Assembly: GCA_951800145.1 (NCBI GenBank)
Contig: CATOJE010000006.1
Span: 1 to 64,000, forward strand
From: an uncultured Lachnospiraceae bacterium
GTDB taxonomy: Bacteria; Bacillota; Clostridia; Lachnospirales; Lachnospiraceae
DNA: 64,000 bases
Direction: 5' to 3'
Part shown: in pieces, positions 53,799 to 61,691 of the stretch
How the letters are laid out: the number at the start of each line of letters is the position of its first letter
Position numbering within the stretch: the first letter of the stretch is position 1
The notes under the pieces: model-generated
Databases searched by the model: none
Told to the model about the DNA's origin: nothing
Seen by the model: the letters and a program-made list of their open reading frames with translations, nothing else
Position numbers and translations under genes: made by a program

Positions 53799-54305
53799 TT
53801 ACCGTTTTGCGGTTAAAAACATAACCATGGTTCTGCCCTCCACCTTGGAAGGCTTATCCACAACAGCAAGATCGGCCAGGCTCTGGGCAAACTCCTCCAG
53901 AATATGCTTCGACTGATTCATATGAGCCATCTCACGACCACGGAAACGCAATGTGACCTTTACCTTATTCCCCTTTTCCAGGAACTTCCTGGCAGCAGCG
54001 GTCTTGGTATTTAAGTCATTGGTATCAATGTTCGGCGATAAACGAACTTCCTTTATTTCGATTATCTTCTGCTTTTTCTTCGCTTCCTTCTCTTTCCGGA
54101 CAAGCTCATAACGGTACTTGCCATAGTCGATAATCTTACATACCGGCGGCTTTGCTGTGGGAGCAATCTTTACCAAATCAAGCTCTGCCTCCTGGGCCAG
54201 CTTATATGCATCCCTGGCAGACATGATGCCTACTTTTTCCCCGTGTTCGCCAATCAGAAGAACCTCCTTGTCTCTGATCTGTTCGTTAATCATTAACTCG
54301 CTAAT
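53799..54305 (-). CDS. infC: Translation initiation factor IF-3, probable AUU start
   Basis: About 168 residues. IF-3 features: [62 protein letters not shown] and [26 protein letters not shown]. The first ATG (54293) is 21 bases from the AGGAGGT ribosome site, but an in-frame ATT at 54305 is nine bases from it and adds I-S-E-L. IF-3 genes commonly use AUU so that IF-3 can limit its own translation; I therefore take 54305 as the start. Confidence 0.9.
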   Translation of the reverse strand: MSELMINEQIRDKEVLLIGEHGEKVGIMSARDAYKLAQEAELDLVKIAPTAKPPVCKIIDYGKYRYELVRKEKEAKKKQKIIEIKEVRLSPNIDTNDLNTKTAAARKFLEKGNKVKVTLRFRGREMAHMNQSKHILEEFAQSLADLAVVDKPSKVEGRTMVMFLTAKR

Positions 54306-54596
54306 AGTCGTACACCTCCTGGTTTTAAATATCCTCGATTACTGCCTGCCATGTGCTGAACCTGCGGGGCAGCAAAAAAGTGGATAGACAAGCTACCCAC
54401 TTCATTCATTTAAGTAAACCAGGGCACAATACTGCTATATACAGCATTCCCAAGGGATTATCTCAAATATAAACCCGGGTCACCGCATGGAAGCAATCAT
54501 TTCCAAGCATTAGTGCCAAGGTGAGGCGGATACCTGCTTTCCTGTCATCGTCTCTTCGACCGAAGATAGTTTACCACACTCGCTGCTGCGTGTCAA
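54306..54596 (-). promoter_or_regulatory. Promoter and attenuator leader of the infC operon (L20-type leader)
   Basis: A near-perfect promoter lies on the minus strand: TTGACA (54591-54596), 17 bp, TAAACT (54568-54573). The transcript would have a leader of about 255 nt before infC containing a terminator hairpin, AAGTGGGTAG/CTATCCACTT followed by TTTTTT (54374-54402). This is the layout of the L20 leader in Firmicutes, where L20 promotes early termination. The exact L20-binding fold was not modelled. Confidence 0.75.
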
Positions 54597-54624
54597 ATGT
54601 TTTTTTACAAATCTTATTCAAATC

Positions 54625-55782
54625 TTATTTCCCCACATCCCTGCCCAGCGTGATCTCCGACGGCGCAAAGTTTTCAATGCTCTTTGTTTTTTCAAAAAAA
54701 TGAGGCATTTGCTTCACCATGGTTTCCTTTCGGTAAAATGCATCCTCCTCCCGGATCGGCAGCTCAACCCTCTGGCGAAGCGACGCGGATTTATAGATAG
54801 CCATAATCAGCTCTATGGTTTTCCTTCCCTCTGTCCCGCCGGTTAAAAGAGGCTCCTCCCCCTGGATGGCCAGAAGCAGATTTTTAATCTGCGCCTTATG
54901 GCCCTCTATGGCCAGCTCCGGGATAGAATGATAAATTTCATCCAGCTCCTTCTCCCGGCTCTCATCCCGCCTGGGAAAGCCATTAGGCAGCGGGGTAGCG
55001 GCGGCCGGGCTCCAGGGGATGCTCAGCCGTCCCTTTTCCGTCTGGAACACCATCTCCTGGGCCTCCCCATAGTCCACAATGGACGTTCCGATGTGAGCGA
55101 AGGTCTTCGGATACTCCAAAATCGCCATTCCCACATCCTCCAGCTGGGAATTCGGGTGTCCTACATTTTTCATAACCGCCGTGACCGCTTCCGGCATGCC
55201 CAGCATCCACAAAAGCAGGTCAATATGGTGGACCGAATGGCTGGTAAAGGAGCCTCCGCACTCAGAGTCCCAGGTTCCCCGCCACCACAGATCATAATAA
55301 TTTTCGCCCCGCCACCACAGGGAATTCACCACTGCGTGCAGCACGCTTCCCCCCACTCCATCCTGAAGCATCTGGTGTATCCGCTGCATGGGCGTCTTGA
55401 ATCGGTTTTGGCAGACCACGCTTAAGAGCTTCCCGGTGCGCCTGGAGGCTGCCAGCATCTGGTCGCACTCCTCCAGCGAATTTGCCATAGGCTTTTCCAC
55501 CAGGACATGGCACCCCAGCTCCATGGCGCGGATGGCCGCCCCTGCATGGGCGGACGGAGGCAGGCAGATAGAAACCAGATCTATTTCCTCCTCCTGGATG
55601 GCCTCCTCCATTGTCTCATAGGTTTTTGCCGTGGAAAGCTTCCGGCTTTTTATCAGCTCCTGGGCTTTTTCTATGTACAGGTCGCAGACTGCGCGCACCT
55701 GGCATAATTCAGGGAAGCCGCCAAAGGCTTCCCCCTGAACACCGGCGATGGCGCCGGCTCCGATAATCGCTACATGAATCAT
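54625..55782 (-). CDS. Gfo/Idh/MocA-family oxidoreductase (second)
   Basis: 385 residues. N-terminal Rossmann fold VAIIGAGAIAGVQGEAFGGFP (residues 4-24), catalytic-lysine motif HVLVEKPMANSLEECDQM (EKP, near 95), and the C-terminal alpha/beta domain with GGSFTSHSVHHIDLLLWMLG, in which the conserved His acts on the sugar. Oxidises or reduces a sugar, inositol or sugar-acid hydroxyl with NAD(P). Last gene of the TRAP operon, eight bases after the first dehydrogenase gene. Confidence 0.88.
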   Translation of the reverse strand: MIHVAIIGAGAIAGVQGEAFGGFPELCQVRAVCDLYIEKAQELIKSRKLSTAKTYETMEEAIQEEEIDLVSICLPPSAHAGAAIRAMELGCHVLVEKPMANSLEECDQMLAASRRTGKLLSVVCQNRFKTPMQRIHQMLQDGVGGSVLHAVVNSLWWRGENYYDLWWRGTWDSECGGSFTSHSVHHIDLLLWMLGMPEAVTAVMKNVGHPNSQLEDVGMAILEYPKTFAHIGTSIVDYGEAQEMVFQTEKGRLSIPWSPAAATPLPNGFPRRDESREKELDEIYHSIPELAIEGHKAQIKNLLLAIQGEEPLLTGGTEGRKTIELIMAIYKSASLRQRVELPIREEDAFYRKETMVKQMPHFFEKTKSIENFAPSEITLGRDVGK

Positions 55783-55790
55783 ATTCTCTC

Positions 55791-56867
55791 CTATTTGATT
55801 ACAGTTGCCATTTCCTGGGCTCGGATCGCCAGCTCTATGGCCTTAAATTCAATTTCCTGATCATAGGCGTAATCCGTGCCATCCAGACAGTCGCGGATCA
55901 GCTGCCCAAAGAAAGGAAAGCCCGCCTGCCCTGCAGCATGGATATGCTGTTCGCCCTCGTGATTAACCAGATAGAGATGGTCCCCTTCCCTGTCTCTGGC
56001 CACGTCAATGTACTTGCGGATCTCCAGATACCCGTCCGATCCCACCATCAGGGTGCGCCCGTCTCCCCAGGCCCCCAGCCCGTCCGGGGTAAACCAGTCA
56101 AGCCTGGCATAGGCAGCCACACCGTTTTCGCAGGTCAGCATCATGTCGCCGAAATCCTCAAATTCCGGATACTCTTTATGCTTATAATTACCCCTCCGGC
56201 TCTTCTCGATCACCGCGTTGGAAGCACCTGCATAGACAAGCATCTGCTCGATCTGGTGACAGCCAAGATCCACAAGGATGCCTCCATAGCGTTTCCGGTC
56301 AAAAAACCAGTCCGGCCTGGTGCCCACAGACAGCCGGTGAGGCCCAAAGCCGCTGATACTGATAAGATCGCCTATGGCCTTCTCCTGCAGAAGCTTCTGG
56401 GCATATACCGCCGCTTCCACATGGCGCCGCTCACTGTAATAGACCGCATATTTCCGTTTCGTCCGCCGCACCCCATCTCTGGCACGGGCCAGCTCCGCCG
56501 CCGTAATCAAAGGCGGCTTATCCGCAAAATAGTCCTTTCCGTGCTCCATGGCCGCGATCCCCAGGTCGCAGCGCTGATCTGGGACAGCCGCTGACATAAT
56601 AAGCCGAATTCTGTCGTTTTCCAGGATTTCCTCCTTGCAGCGGGCAACCCGTGCGCCCTCATAGCGCCGGCAGTAATTTTCAGCCTTTTCTTTATCCGGG
56701 TCATACACCAGGGCCAAAGTGGCCCCGGCCTCCAAAAGCCCATTGCTCATCCCGAAGATATGGCCGTGATCCAGCCCGATCACCCCCACCGGGAACTCGC
56801 CCTTCCCGCATACGGGCGATGCCTTGCCCTTTGGGGCATAGGTTTGTCCATCTGATTTTATCTGCAT
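55791..56867 (-). CDS. Gfo/Idh/MocA-family oxidoreductase (first)
   Basis: 358 residues. FPVGVIGLDHGHIFGMSNGLLEAGATLALVYDPDKEKAENYCRRY is a divergent Rossmann start (GxDHGH rather than GxGxxG), followed by GKDYFADKPPLITAAELARARD (DKP in place of EKP) and ILVDLGCHQIEQMLVYAG with the conserved His. The unusual dinucleotide loop marks a distinct subgroup. It probably acts in tandem with the following dehydrogenase on a substrate imported by the TRAP system. Confidence 0.82.
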   Translation of the reverse strand: MQIKSDGQTYAPKGKASPVCGKGEFPVGVIGLDHGHIFGMSNGLLEAGATLALVYDPDKEKAENYCRRYEGARVARCKEEILENDRIRLIMSAAVPDQRCDLGIAAMEHGKDYFADKPPLITAAELARARDGVRRTKRKYAVYYSERRHVEAAVYAQKLLQEKAIGDLISISGFGPHRLSVGTRPDWFFDRKRYGGILVDLGCHQIEQMLVYAGASNAVIEKSRRGNYKHKEYPEFEDFGDMMLTCENGVAAYARLDWFTPDGLGAWGDGRTLMVGSDGYLEIRKYIDVARDREGDHLYLVNHEGEQHIHAAGQAGFPFFGQLIRDCLDGTDYAYDQEIEFKAIELAIRAQEMATVIK

Positions 56868-56892
56868 CCTATCATTCCTTTCTAGTATTTTC

Positions 56893-58173
56893 TCACCCTA
56901 TCAGCCCCGGCAGGAAGGTTACAAGGCCGGGGAACAGATACATTAAAAATACCGCAAGCAAAATAACTGCAATATAGGGCATCAAGGGCTTTACGCTCTT
57001 TTCCAGGGGCAGTCCGGCCACACCGCAGGCAATGAATAAAAAGGTTCCAACCGGAGGCGTGATGGCGCCGATCTGCATGATGATAATCATGATAACGCCG
57101 TAATGGATGGGGTCAAACCCAAAGGCATTCCCCACTGCCACCACGATACCGCCGAACATGGCTACGATAATCGTAGGATCCAAGAAGCATCCCAGAATCA
57201 TAAATACAATAACCAGGAACAGGGTGGCCAGATGACGATTTTGCAGCGTATTCACTGCAAAGGCCAGCACCTCATTCTGAAGCTGCATCCGAACCAGTAC
57301 ATTCGCCAATACACCAGCTGCCGCGATGGTCATAAACACAACGGTTGTGGTAACCGCTGAGCTTATGAGTATCTCCGGAAAATCCTTAAGCTTCAGCTTT
57401 TTCGAGATAAAAAATCCATAGAATAAGCTGTAGGCGATGGCCAGCACGCCAGACTCTGTGGGTGTCACAAGGCCAAAGACGATCCCGCACAGAATAATCA
57501 ACGGCGTGATCAGGGCCCCCAGGGAATCCAGGGAAGTCCGGAGAAAGCTCTTAAGTGAAAAGGGGGTGACGGGAATATTGTACCCTCGTTTCCGGTATTC
57601 CATATAGTTTACGCCGCACTGGAATACTACGATCAAAAGGCCTGGGAGATACCCTCCTAAAAAGAGCTTTGCCACCGGGGTCTCTGTATAAAAGGAATAC
57701 AGGATCATGATGATGCTTGGGGGTATAATGGGGCTCAGCATAGAAGAGCCGGCAGTTACTGCCACTGCGTAATCCTTGTCATAGCCCTGTTTTTCCATCG
57801 CCGGGATCAGCATGCCGCCGATGGCGGAGGCATCTGCAGCCCCGGAGCCTTGTATCCCTCCAAAGAGCATGGAGGTAATAATATTCACATAGCCCAGCCC
57901 GCCCTTAAACTGCCCCACCGCAGCATTTGCAAAATTAACCAGCTTATCGGTAATCTTGGCCTTTTCCATGATATTTCCGGCAATGACGAAAAAGGGAATC
58001 GCCATCAGCGAAAAGGAATTAATGCTCCCAAACAGCCGGATGGTCACAAGGGAAAAGGGAATATCCATCGCTACGATAAAAAGGATGGCAGTCATCAGCG
58101 TGGCCATGAAGATAGGAAAGCCCAGGAAAATAAATAAAAGAAGGATGGCAAACACAAGCAGCGCCTGAATCAT
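56893..58173 (-). CDS. dctM: TRAP transporter large permease DctM
   Basis: 426 residues from MIQALLVFAILLLFIFLGFP (ATG 58173 after GGAGGCTTCCCT). About 12 membrane segments. TRAP-M features: NIITSMLFGGIQGSGAADASAIGGMLIPAMEKQGYDKDYAVAVTAGSSMLSPIIPPSIIMILYS and GVITPPVGTFLFIACGVAG. It overlaps the dctQ stop by four bases. Uses a sodium gradient to import a carboxylate delivered by the binding protein. Confidence 0.93.
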   Translation of the reverse strand: MIQALLVFAILLLFIFLGFPIFMATLMTAILFIVAMDIPFSLVTIRLFGSINSFSLMAIPFFVIAGNIMEKAKITDKLVNFANAAVGQFKGGLGYVNIITSMLFGGIQGSGAADASAIGGMLIPAMEKQGYDKDYAVAVTAGSSMLSPIIPPSIIMILYSFYTETPVAKLFLGGYLPGLLIVVFQCGVNYMEYRKRGYNIPVTPFSLKSFLRTSLDSLGALITPLIILCGIVFGLVTPTESGVLAIAYSLFYGFFISKKLKLKDFPEILISSAVTTTVVFMTIAAAGVLANVLVRMQLQNEVLAFAVNTLQNRHLATLFLVIVFMILGCFLDPTIIVAMFGGIVVAVGNAFGFDPIHYGVIMIIIMQIGAITPPVGTFLFIACGVAGLPLEKSVKPLMPYIAVILLAVFLMYLFPGLVTFLPGLIG

Positions 58174-58664
58174 AGGGAAGCCTCCTTTCCCGGATTTTTT
58201 CGGAATAGGACGCGGAGATATTCCAGGATCAGCAGCACACAGCCCACTGGAATGGACACATAGAACCATGCCATGGATACCTCCGGCAGATTTTGAAGCA
58301 TGGTTTTCCTGCTGTTCATGGTATAAAAGATCCCCTCTCTTGCAACAGCCGCAAGGGCGATCATTACGATAACCATAGCTGCCTTACGGGCAAGCCTCAC
58401 CTGTGCCGGCTTCAGCAGCTTATCCAGGAAAAACCCCACGCTGAGATGGGAATCATTTTTAACACCAATGCTGGCGGCGAGAAAGGCAACCCAGATCGCA
58501 GTCAGCCGCACCACCTCATCCCCCCAGGCAAAGGGCTTTAAATCCGCCGATGTGAAATACCGGAGGACAATCTGCAAAAGGCTTAAGCCGATGATGCCGC
58601 TTAAAAGCAGAATGATGGCGCCGGCCCGGATTTTATCGATCAAGCTGTATAATTTTTCTAGCAT
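58170..58664 (-). CDS. dctQ: TRAP transporter small permease DctQ
   Basis: 164 residues, four membrane helices. Family pattern SLLQIVLRYFTSADLKPFAWGDEVVRLTAIWVAFLAASIGVKNDSHLSVGFFLDKL and SMAWFYVSIPVGCVLLILEYLRVLF. Forms the membrane complex with DctM. Located 33 bp after the binding-protein gene. Confidence 0.92.
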   Translation of the reverse strand: MLEKLYSLIDKIRAGAIILLLSGIIGLSLLQIVLRYFTSADLKPFAWGDEVVRLTAIWVAFLAASIGVKNDSHLSVGFFLDKLLKPAQVRLARKAAMVIVMIALAAVAREGIFYTMNSRKTMLQNLPEVSMAWFYVSIPVGCVLLILEYLRVLFRKNPGKEASL

Positions 58665-58697
58665 ACGCTCCTCCTTAGGTGCAGTATTTCCATTACT

Positions 58698-59840
58698 TTA
58701 CTTCTTAAGCTCAATGATCTGGTCGATAAAGGAATTCCAGTTGTCCCCCTTCTGACGGTATTCCTCCAGCATGGGAGCGCAGGCGGCAACCCACTGATCC
58801 AGATCGGAAGGCTCTGTTATGGTAACACCCTCCGCCTTCATTGCCTCCAGAGCCTTCTCATTATCACTGTCATCCAGAGCATCCTGGAAGGCCTCTGTCT
58901 CGTCAACCGCCTCCTTCACGATCTGCTGCAGATCCTTTGGCAGCGCCTGGAACCAGTTGTCATTAAAATAGAACTGGATACAGGCCATACAGTGGTTGGT
59001 AATCGCCAGATTCTTAGCATTATCCTGGAACTTCATGGAGTTGATCATAGACGGGGAAGCCTCCATGCCGTCCATAATCTTGGTCTGGAGCGCTGTGTAT
59101 ACCTCATTCCAATCCATAGTCGTTCCAGAAGCGCCAAGGGCGTCAAACATGGAAATATACACCGCGTTAGGGCCTCTCATCTTCAATCCCCTCATGTCCT
59201 CCAGCTTGGTAACCGGCGATACAGTGAGCATATCCCTGGATCCCATGGACATGGTGCCGTAGGTGTAGAAGCCGTACTGGCTAAGGCGGTTGTTAACCTC
59301 ATCCTCCATCTCCCGGGTAATCTCCCGATACTGCTCATTGCTGTCAAACAGGAAAGGGAATTCATACATCTGAAGCTCCGGTACCCACACCCCAGGGCCA
59401 GTGCCAGGTGCTGCCAGAACCAGCTCCAAAGCTCCCGCCTGACACATTTCCACCTGTTCCGACTGGCTTCCCAGCTCACTGCCAAAGTTTGCAGTTGTCT
59501 TGATCCGTCCCTGTGATTTTTCCTCCACTGTCTTGCAGAAAAACTCCAGAGCCTGCCCGATGGTTCCGGTCTGGGCCTGGTTTGTGGTGCTGCGAAGCTC
59601 ATAGACCGTTCCATCACCAGCCGCTTTTTCATCAGCTTGCGCAGCATCCTTTGCAGACTCTTCTCCAGCACTATCTCCAGATGTCTGTCCGGCACTATCT
59701 CCAGATGTCTGTCCGGCACCTGCATCCGCCTGAGACTCAGCCGCCTGGGTGGCGGCAGGTGCCTTCTCCTTCGGGGAGCATCCGGCAAAGCAGGAAGCTG
59801 CAGCCAGAATCACAGCGGTCAACCAAATTTTTTTCTTCAT
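58698..59840 (-). CDS. dctP: TRAP transporter solute-binding lipoprotein DctP
   Basis: 380 residues. Lipobox CFAGC (Cys21). A Ser/Gly/Ala/Asp-rich linker up to about residue 75 contains a duplicated octapeptide (GQTSGDSA twice) from a perfect 24-bp DNA duplication at 59668-59715. Then the DctP body: AQTGTIGQALEFFCKTVEEKSQGRIKTTANFGSELGSQSEQVEMCQAGALELVLAAPG, KLEDMRGLKMRGPNAVYISMFDALGASGTTMDWNEVYTALQTKIMDGMEA. The Arg in KMRGPN is the usual carboxylate-binding residue, so the cargo is an organic or sugar acid. Confidence 0.93.
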   Translation of the reverse strand: MKKKIWLTAVILAAASCFAGCSPKEKAPAATQAAESQADAGAGQTSGDSAGQTSGDSAGEESAKDAAQADEKAAGDGTVYELRSTTNQAQTGTIGQALEFFCKTVEEKSQGRIKTTANFGSELGSQSEQVEMCQAGALELVLAAPGTGPGVWVPELQMYEFPFLFDSNEQYREITREMEDEVNNRLSQYGFYTYGTMSMGSRDMLTVSPVTKLEDMRGLKMRGPNAVYISMFDALGASGTTMDWNEVYTALQTKIMDGMEASPSMINSMKFQDNAKNLAITNHCMACIQFYFNDNWFQALPKDLQQIVKEAVDETEAFQDALDDSDNEKALEAMKAEGVTITEPSDLDQWVAACAPMLEEYRQKGDNWNSFIDQIIELKK

Positions 59841-60153
59841 ACGTTTTCCCTCTCCTTTTAAATATTGTATAAAAACAGTTCACTTTTTGCCTTTTTATCA
59901 TAACATTTCACCAACAGGACAGCGATAGTAATACCTGCTTTATACATTGTGAATCCTGCTTTTTTATGAGAAATTCACGACACAATCGCAGGGAGGGGCC
60001 AACCGATAAGCATGGCGTCAGATTTTATAAAGATAAAAAAGAAAAACCCGGTAAACTCCGGGTTTTTGTGATATAATTGAATCAGCCAATGCAAAAAGCA
60101 CTTGAATTTTTCACGTATTTTTAACGCCAGACAAAGGAGGCATAAATCGCAGG
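59841..60153. other. Divergent promoter region with internal hairpin
   Basis: 313 bp between dctP and the AraC gene. A hairpin AAAACCCGG/CCGGGTTTT with T runs on both sides (60042-60067) lies between the divergent genes and would act as a bidirectional terminator or insulator. TATAAT at 60072-60077 may be the -10 of the AraC gene. No clear operator was recognised. Confidence 0.5.
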
Positions 60154-61014
60154 ATGTCTAAACTTCATTTTGATGCACATCAATACGAGCTGGATGAGGA
60201 TTACCGGATTTTTACCTATTATGATACCAACAAGGATAAAATATATAAGCACATGCACAACTTTTACGAGATCTACCGGCTGGTTTCCGGACATGTCAAA
60301 TACTCCACCGCGGGGAATTCCTTTTATCTGACCCCAGGAGACTTCCTGTTTATCAACCGGCACCAGGAGCATTTTCCTGAGGTCCTGGACTTTTCAGAGC
60401 CTTATGAGCGGATCGCCCTTCACGTTTCCCCTGACACCCTGAAGGAATTATCCTGCAGCTCCATCGATCTTACTGCCATATTTTCTCAAAATGAATTTAA
60501 GGTATACCACTATCCGGCTGCCATTGAACAGCAAATCCACTCCTATTACCAGCAGCTCATCCGGCTATATGAGGATCCAGATATATATGGAAAGAAAATC
60601 CTAGGGAAAAGCCTTCTGGCCTCCTTATTTGTCCTGCTGACCCAGCATATGGATACCCCTTCTGTATATTCCTTTGATAAGTCCAATAAGGATATGCAAA
60701 TCATCTCAGTCACCAGACAGTATATCCAGAATCATTTAAATGAAAAGATCCGGATCGAAGAGCTGGCGGATTACCTGTTTATGAATCAATACTATTTTAT
60801 GCATCAGTTTAAAGAGCATTCGGGAATGTCCGTCTACCAATTCATACAGAAGGTGCGGATCGATGCGCTGAGAGAGCAGGTAGAGCAGGGCGCAAAGCTT
60901 ATGGCAGCCGCCCAGAGCTGTGGCTTCGGAGATTATTCGAATTTTTACCGGTATTTTAAGAGGGAATTCGGCTGCAGCCCAAGGGAGTATTTTGGGGGAG
61001 AAGACAGGAGGTAG
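60154..61014 (+). CDS. AraC-family regulator of the TRAP/dehydrogenase operon
   Basis: 286 residues. N-terminal cupin sensor (YYDTNKDKIYKHMHNFYEIYRLVSGHVKYSTAGNSFYLTPGDFLFINRHQEH, residues 20-75) and C-terminal double helix-turn-helix (QYIQNHLNEKIRIEELADYLFMNQYYFMHQFKEHSGMSVYQFIQKVRIDALR, then AAQSCGFGDYSNFYRYFKREFGCSPREYF). Divergent from dctP, so the likely controller of import and oxidation of the same organic acid. Confidence 0.88.
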   Translation: MSKLHFDAHQYELDEDYRIFTYYDTNKDKIYKHMHNFYEIYRLVSGHVKYSTAGNSFYLTPGDFLFINRHQEHFPEVLDFSEPYERIALHVSPDTLKELSCSSIDLTAIFSQNEFKVYHYPAAIEQQIHSYYQQLIRLYEDPDIYGKKILGKSLLASLFVLLTQHMDTPSVYSFDKSNKDMQIISVTRQYIQNHLNEKIRIEELADYLFMNQYYFMHQFKEHSGMSVYQFIQKVRIDALREQVEQGAKLMAAAQSCGFGDYSNFYRYFKREFGCSPREYFGGEDRR

Positions 61015-61070
61015 TGATACTCAATCACCAAAACAACCATTTCCTCCTTCTGTGTTTTCCTTAGCTTTTG

Positions 61071-61292
61071 TCAGCTTTCCTGTTCTTTACCGGCATATTC
61101 CTGTCCCAGCTCTTCTGCCAGGTACGCATCGCTCATGCAGTGCATATCAGATACGCCGTCACGAATCAGCTGATAGACCTCGGAATGATAAAAAAAATCC
61201 AACGCCGCATCCAGTGAAAGTCCCTGCTGTTTAGCAAAGCACTCAATGACGCGGCTGTATTTTTTCTGAAGTAAAATCGGGTTCGCTGTCAT
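61071..61292 (-). CDS. DUF3791 protein (downstream copy)
   Basis: 73 residues, no signal peptide. Helical small protein of the DUF3791 type (ILLQKKYSRVIECFAKQQGLSLDAALDFFYHSEVYQLIRDGVSDMHCMSDAYLAEELGQEY). Its ATG overlaps the stop of the DUF3990 remnant (ATGA-type). In intact loci a DUF3990 gene sits between two DUF3791 genes; from memory these are often near defence genes, and a toxin-antitoxin role has been suspected but is unproven. Confidence 0.7.
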   Translation of the reverse strand: MTANPILLQKKYSRVIECFAKQQGLSLDAALDFFYHSEVYQLIRDGVSDMHCMSDAYLAEELGQEYAGKEQES

Positions 61293-61363
61293 AGCATTTC
61301 ACTCCCTTCATGAATCAAATCCGGTTTTGCAATCTCTAAAAAGGAACCATGATAGAGAATCAT
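61289..61363 (-). pseudogene. DUF3990 gene remnant (24 codons) between two DUF3791 genes
   Basis: Reads MILYHGSFLEIAKPDLIHEGSEML and stops. The first 18 residues are the N-terminus of DUF3990 proteins (normally well over 100 residues). The rest has been deleted. Start and stop both still overlap the neighbouring genes by ATGA, so translational coupling across the chain is kept. Confidence 0.7.
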
Positions 61364-61599
61364 ACCTCCACCCCCCTTTCCTTCATCACATCAAGGAGGT
61401 CATCTACGATATATTCCCGGCTCTGGGTATGCAGCACTTCATATTCCAGCACAATATAACCGTTCAAAATGTCACTCTTTTCGGTAAATGCCTGATAGAC
61501 ACGCTCTGCATCCACGCCCAGCTTTGCCGCTACATTTTCAATGCAAAATACAGCAAACTCCAGCTCACTGAAATTTTTGATTTTTCCATCCGTCATCAT
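61360..61599 (-). CDS. DUF3791 protein (upstream copy)
   Basis: 79 residues from MMTDGKIKNFSELEFAVFCIENVAAKLG (ATG 61599, GGAGG eight bases upstream). Core LEFAVFCIENVAAKLGVDAERVYQAFTEKSDILNGYIVLEYEVLHTQSREYIVDDLLDVMKERG matches DUF3791. Its stop overlaps the ATG of the DUF3990 remnant. It is related to the 73-residue protein downstream (shared L-x-E-Y or L-I-R-D C-terminal pattern). Confidence 0.72.
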   Translation of the reverse strand: MMTDGKIKNFSELEFAVFCIENVAAKLGVDAERVYQAFTEKSDILNGYIVLEYEVLHTQSREYIVDDLLDVMKERGVEV

Positions 61600-61691
61600 G
61601 CGCAAACCCTCCTTACTTTATTTTAACCAAAACATCCTGGAAAATTGCATAATTCTTCCGGCAGCATTTTTTCGGGTCAGCTGCGTTTGTA

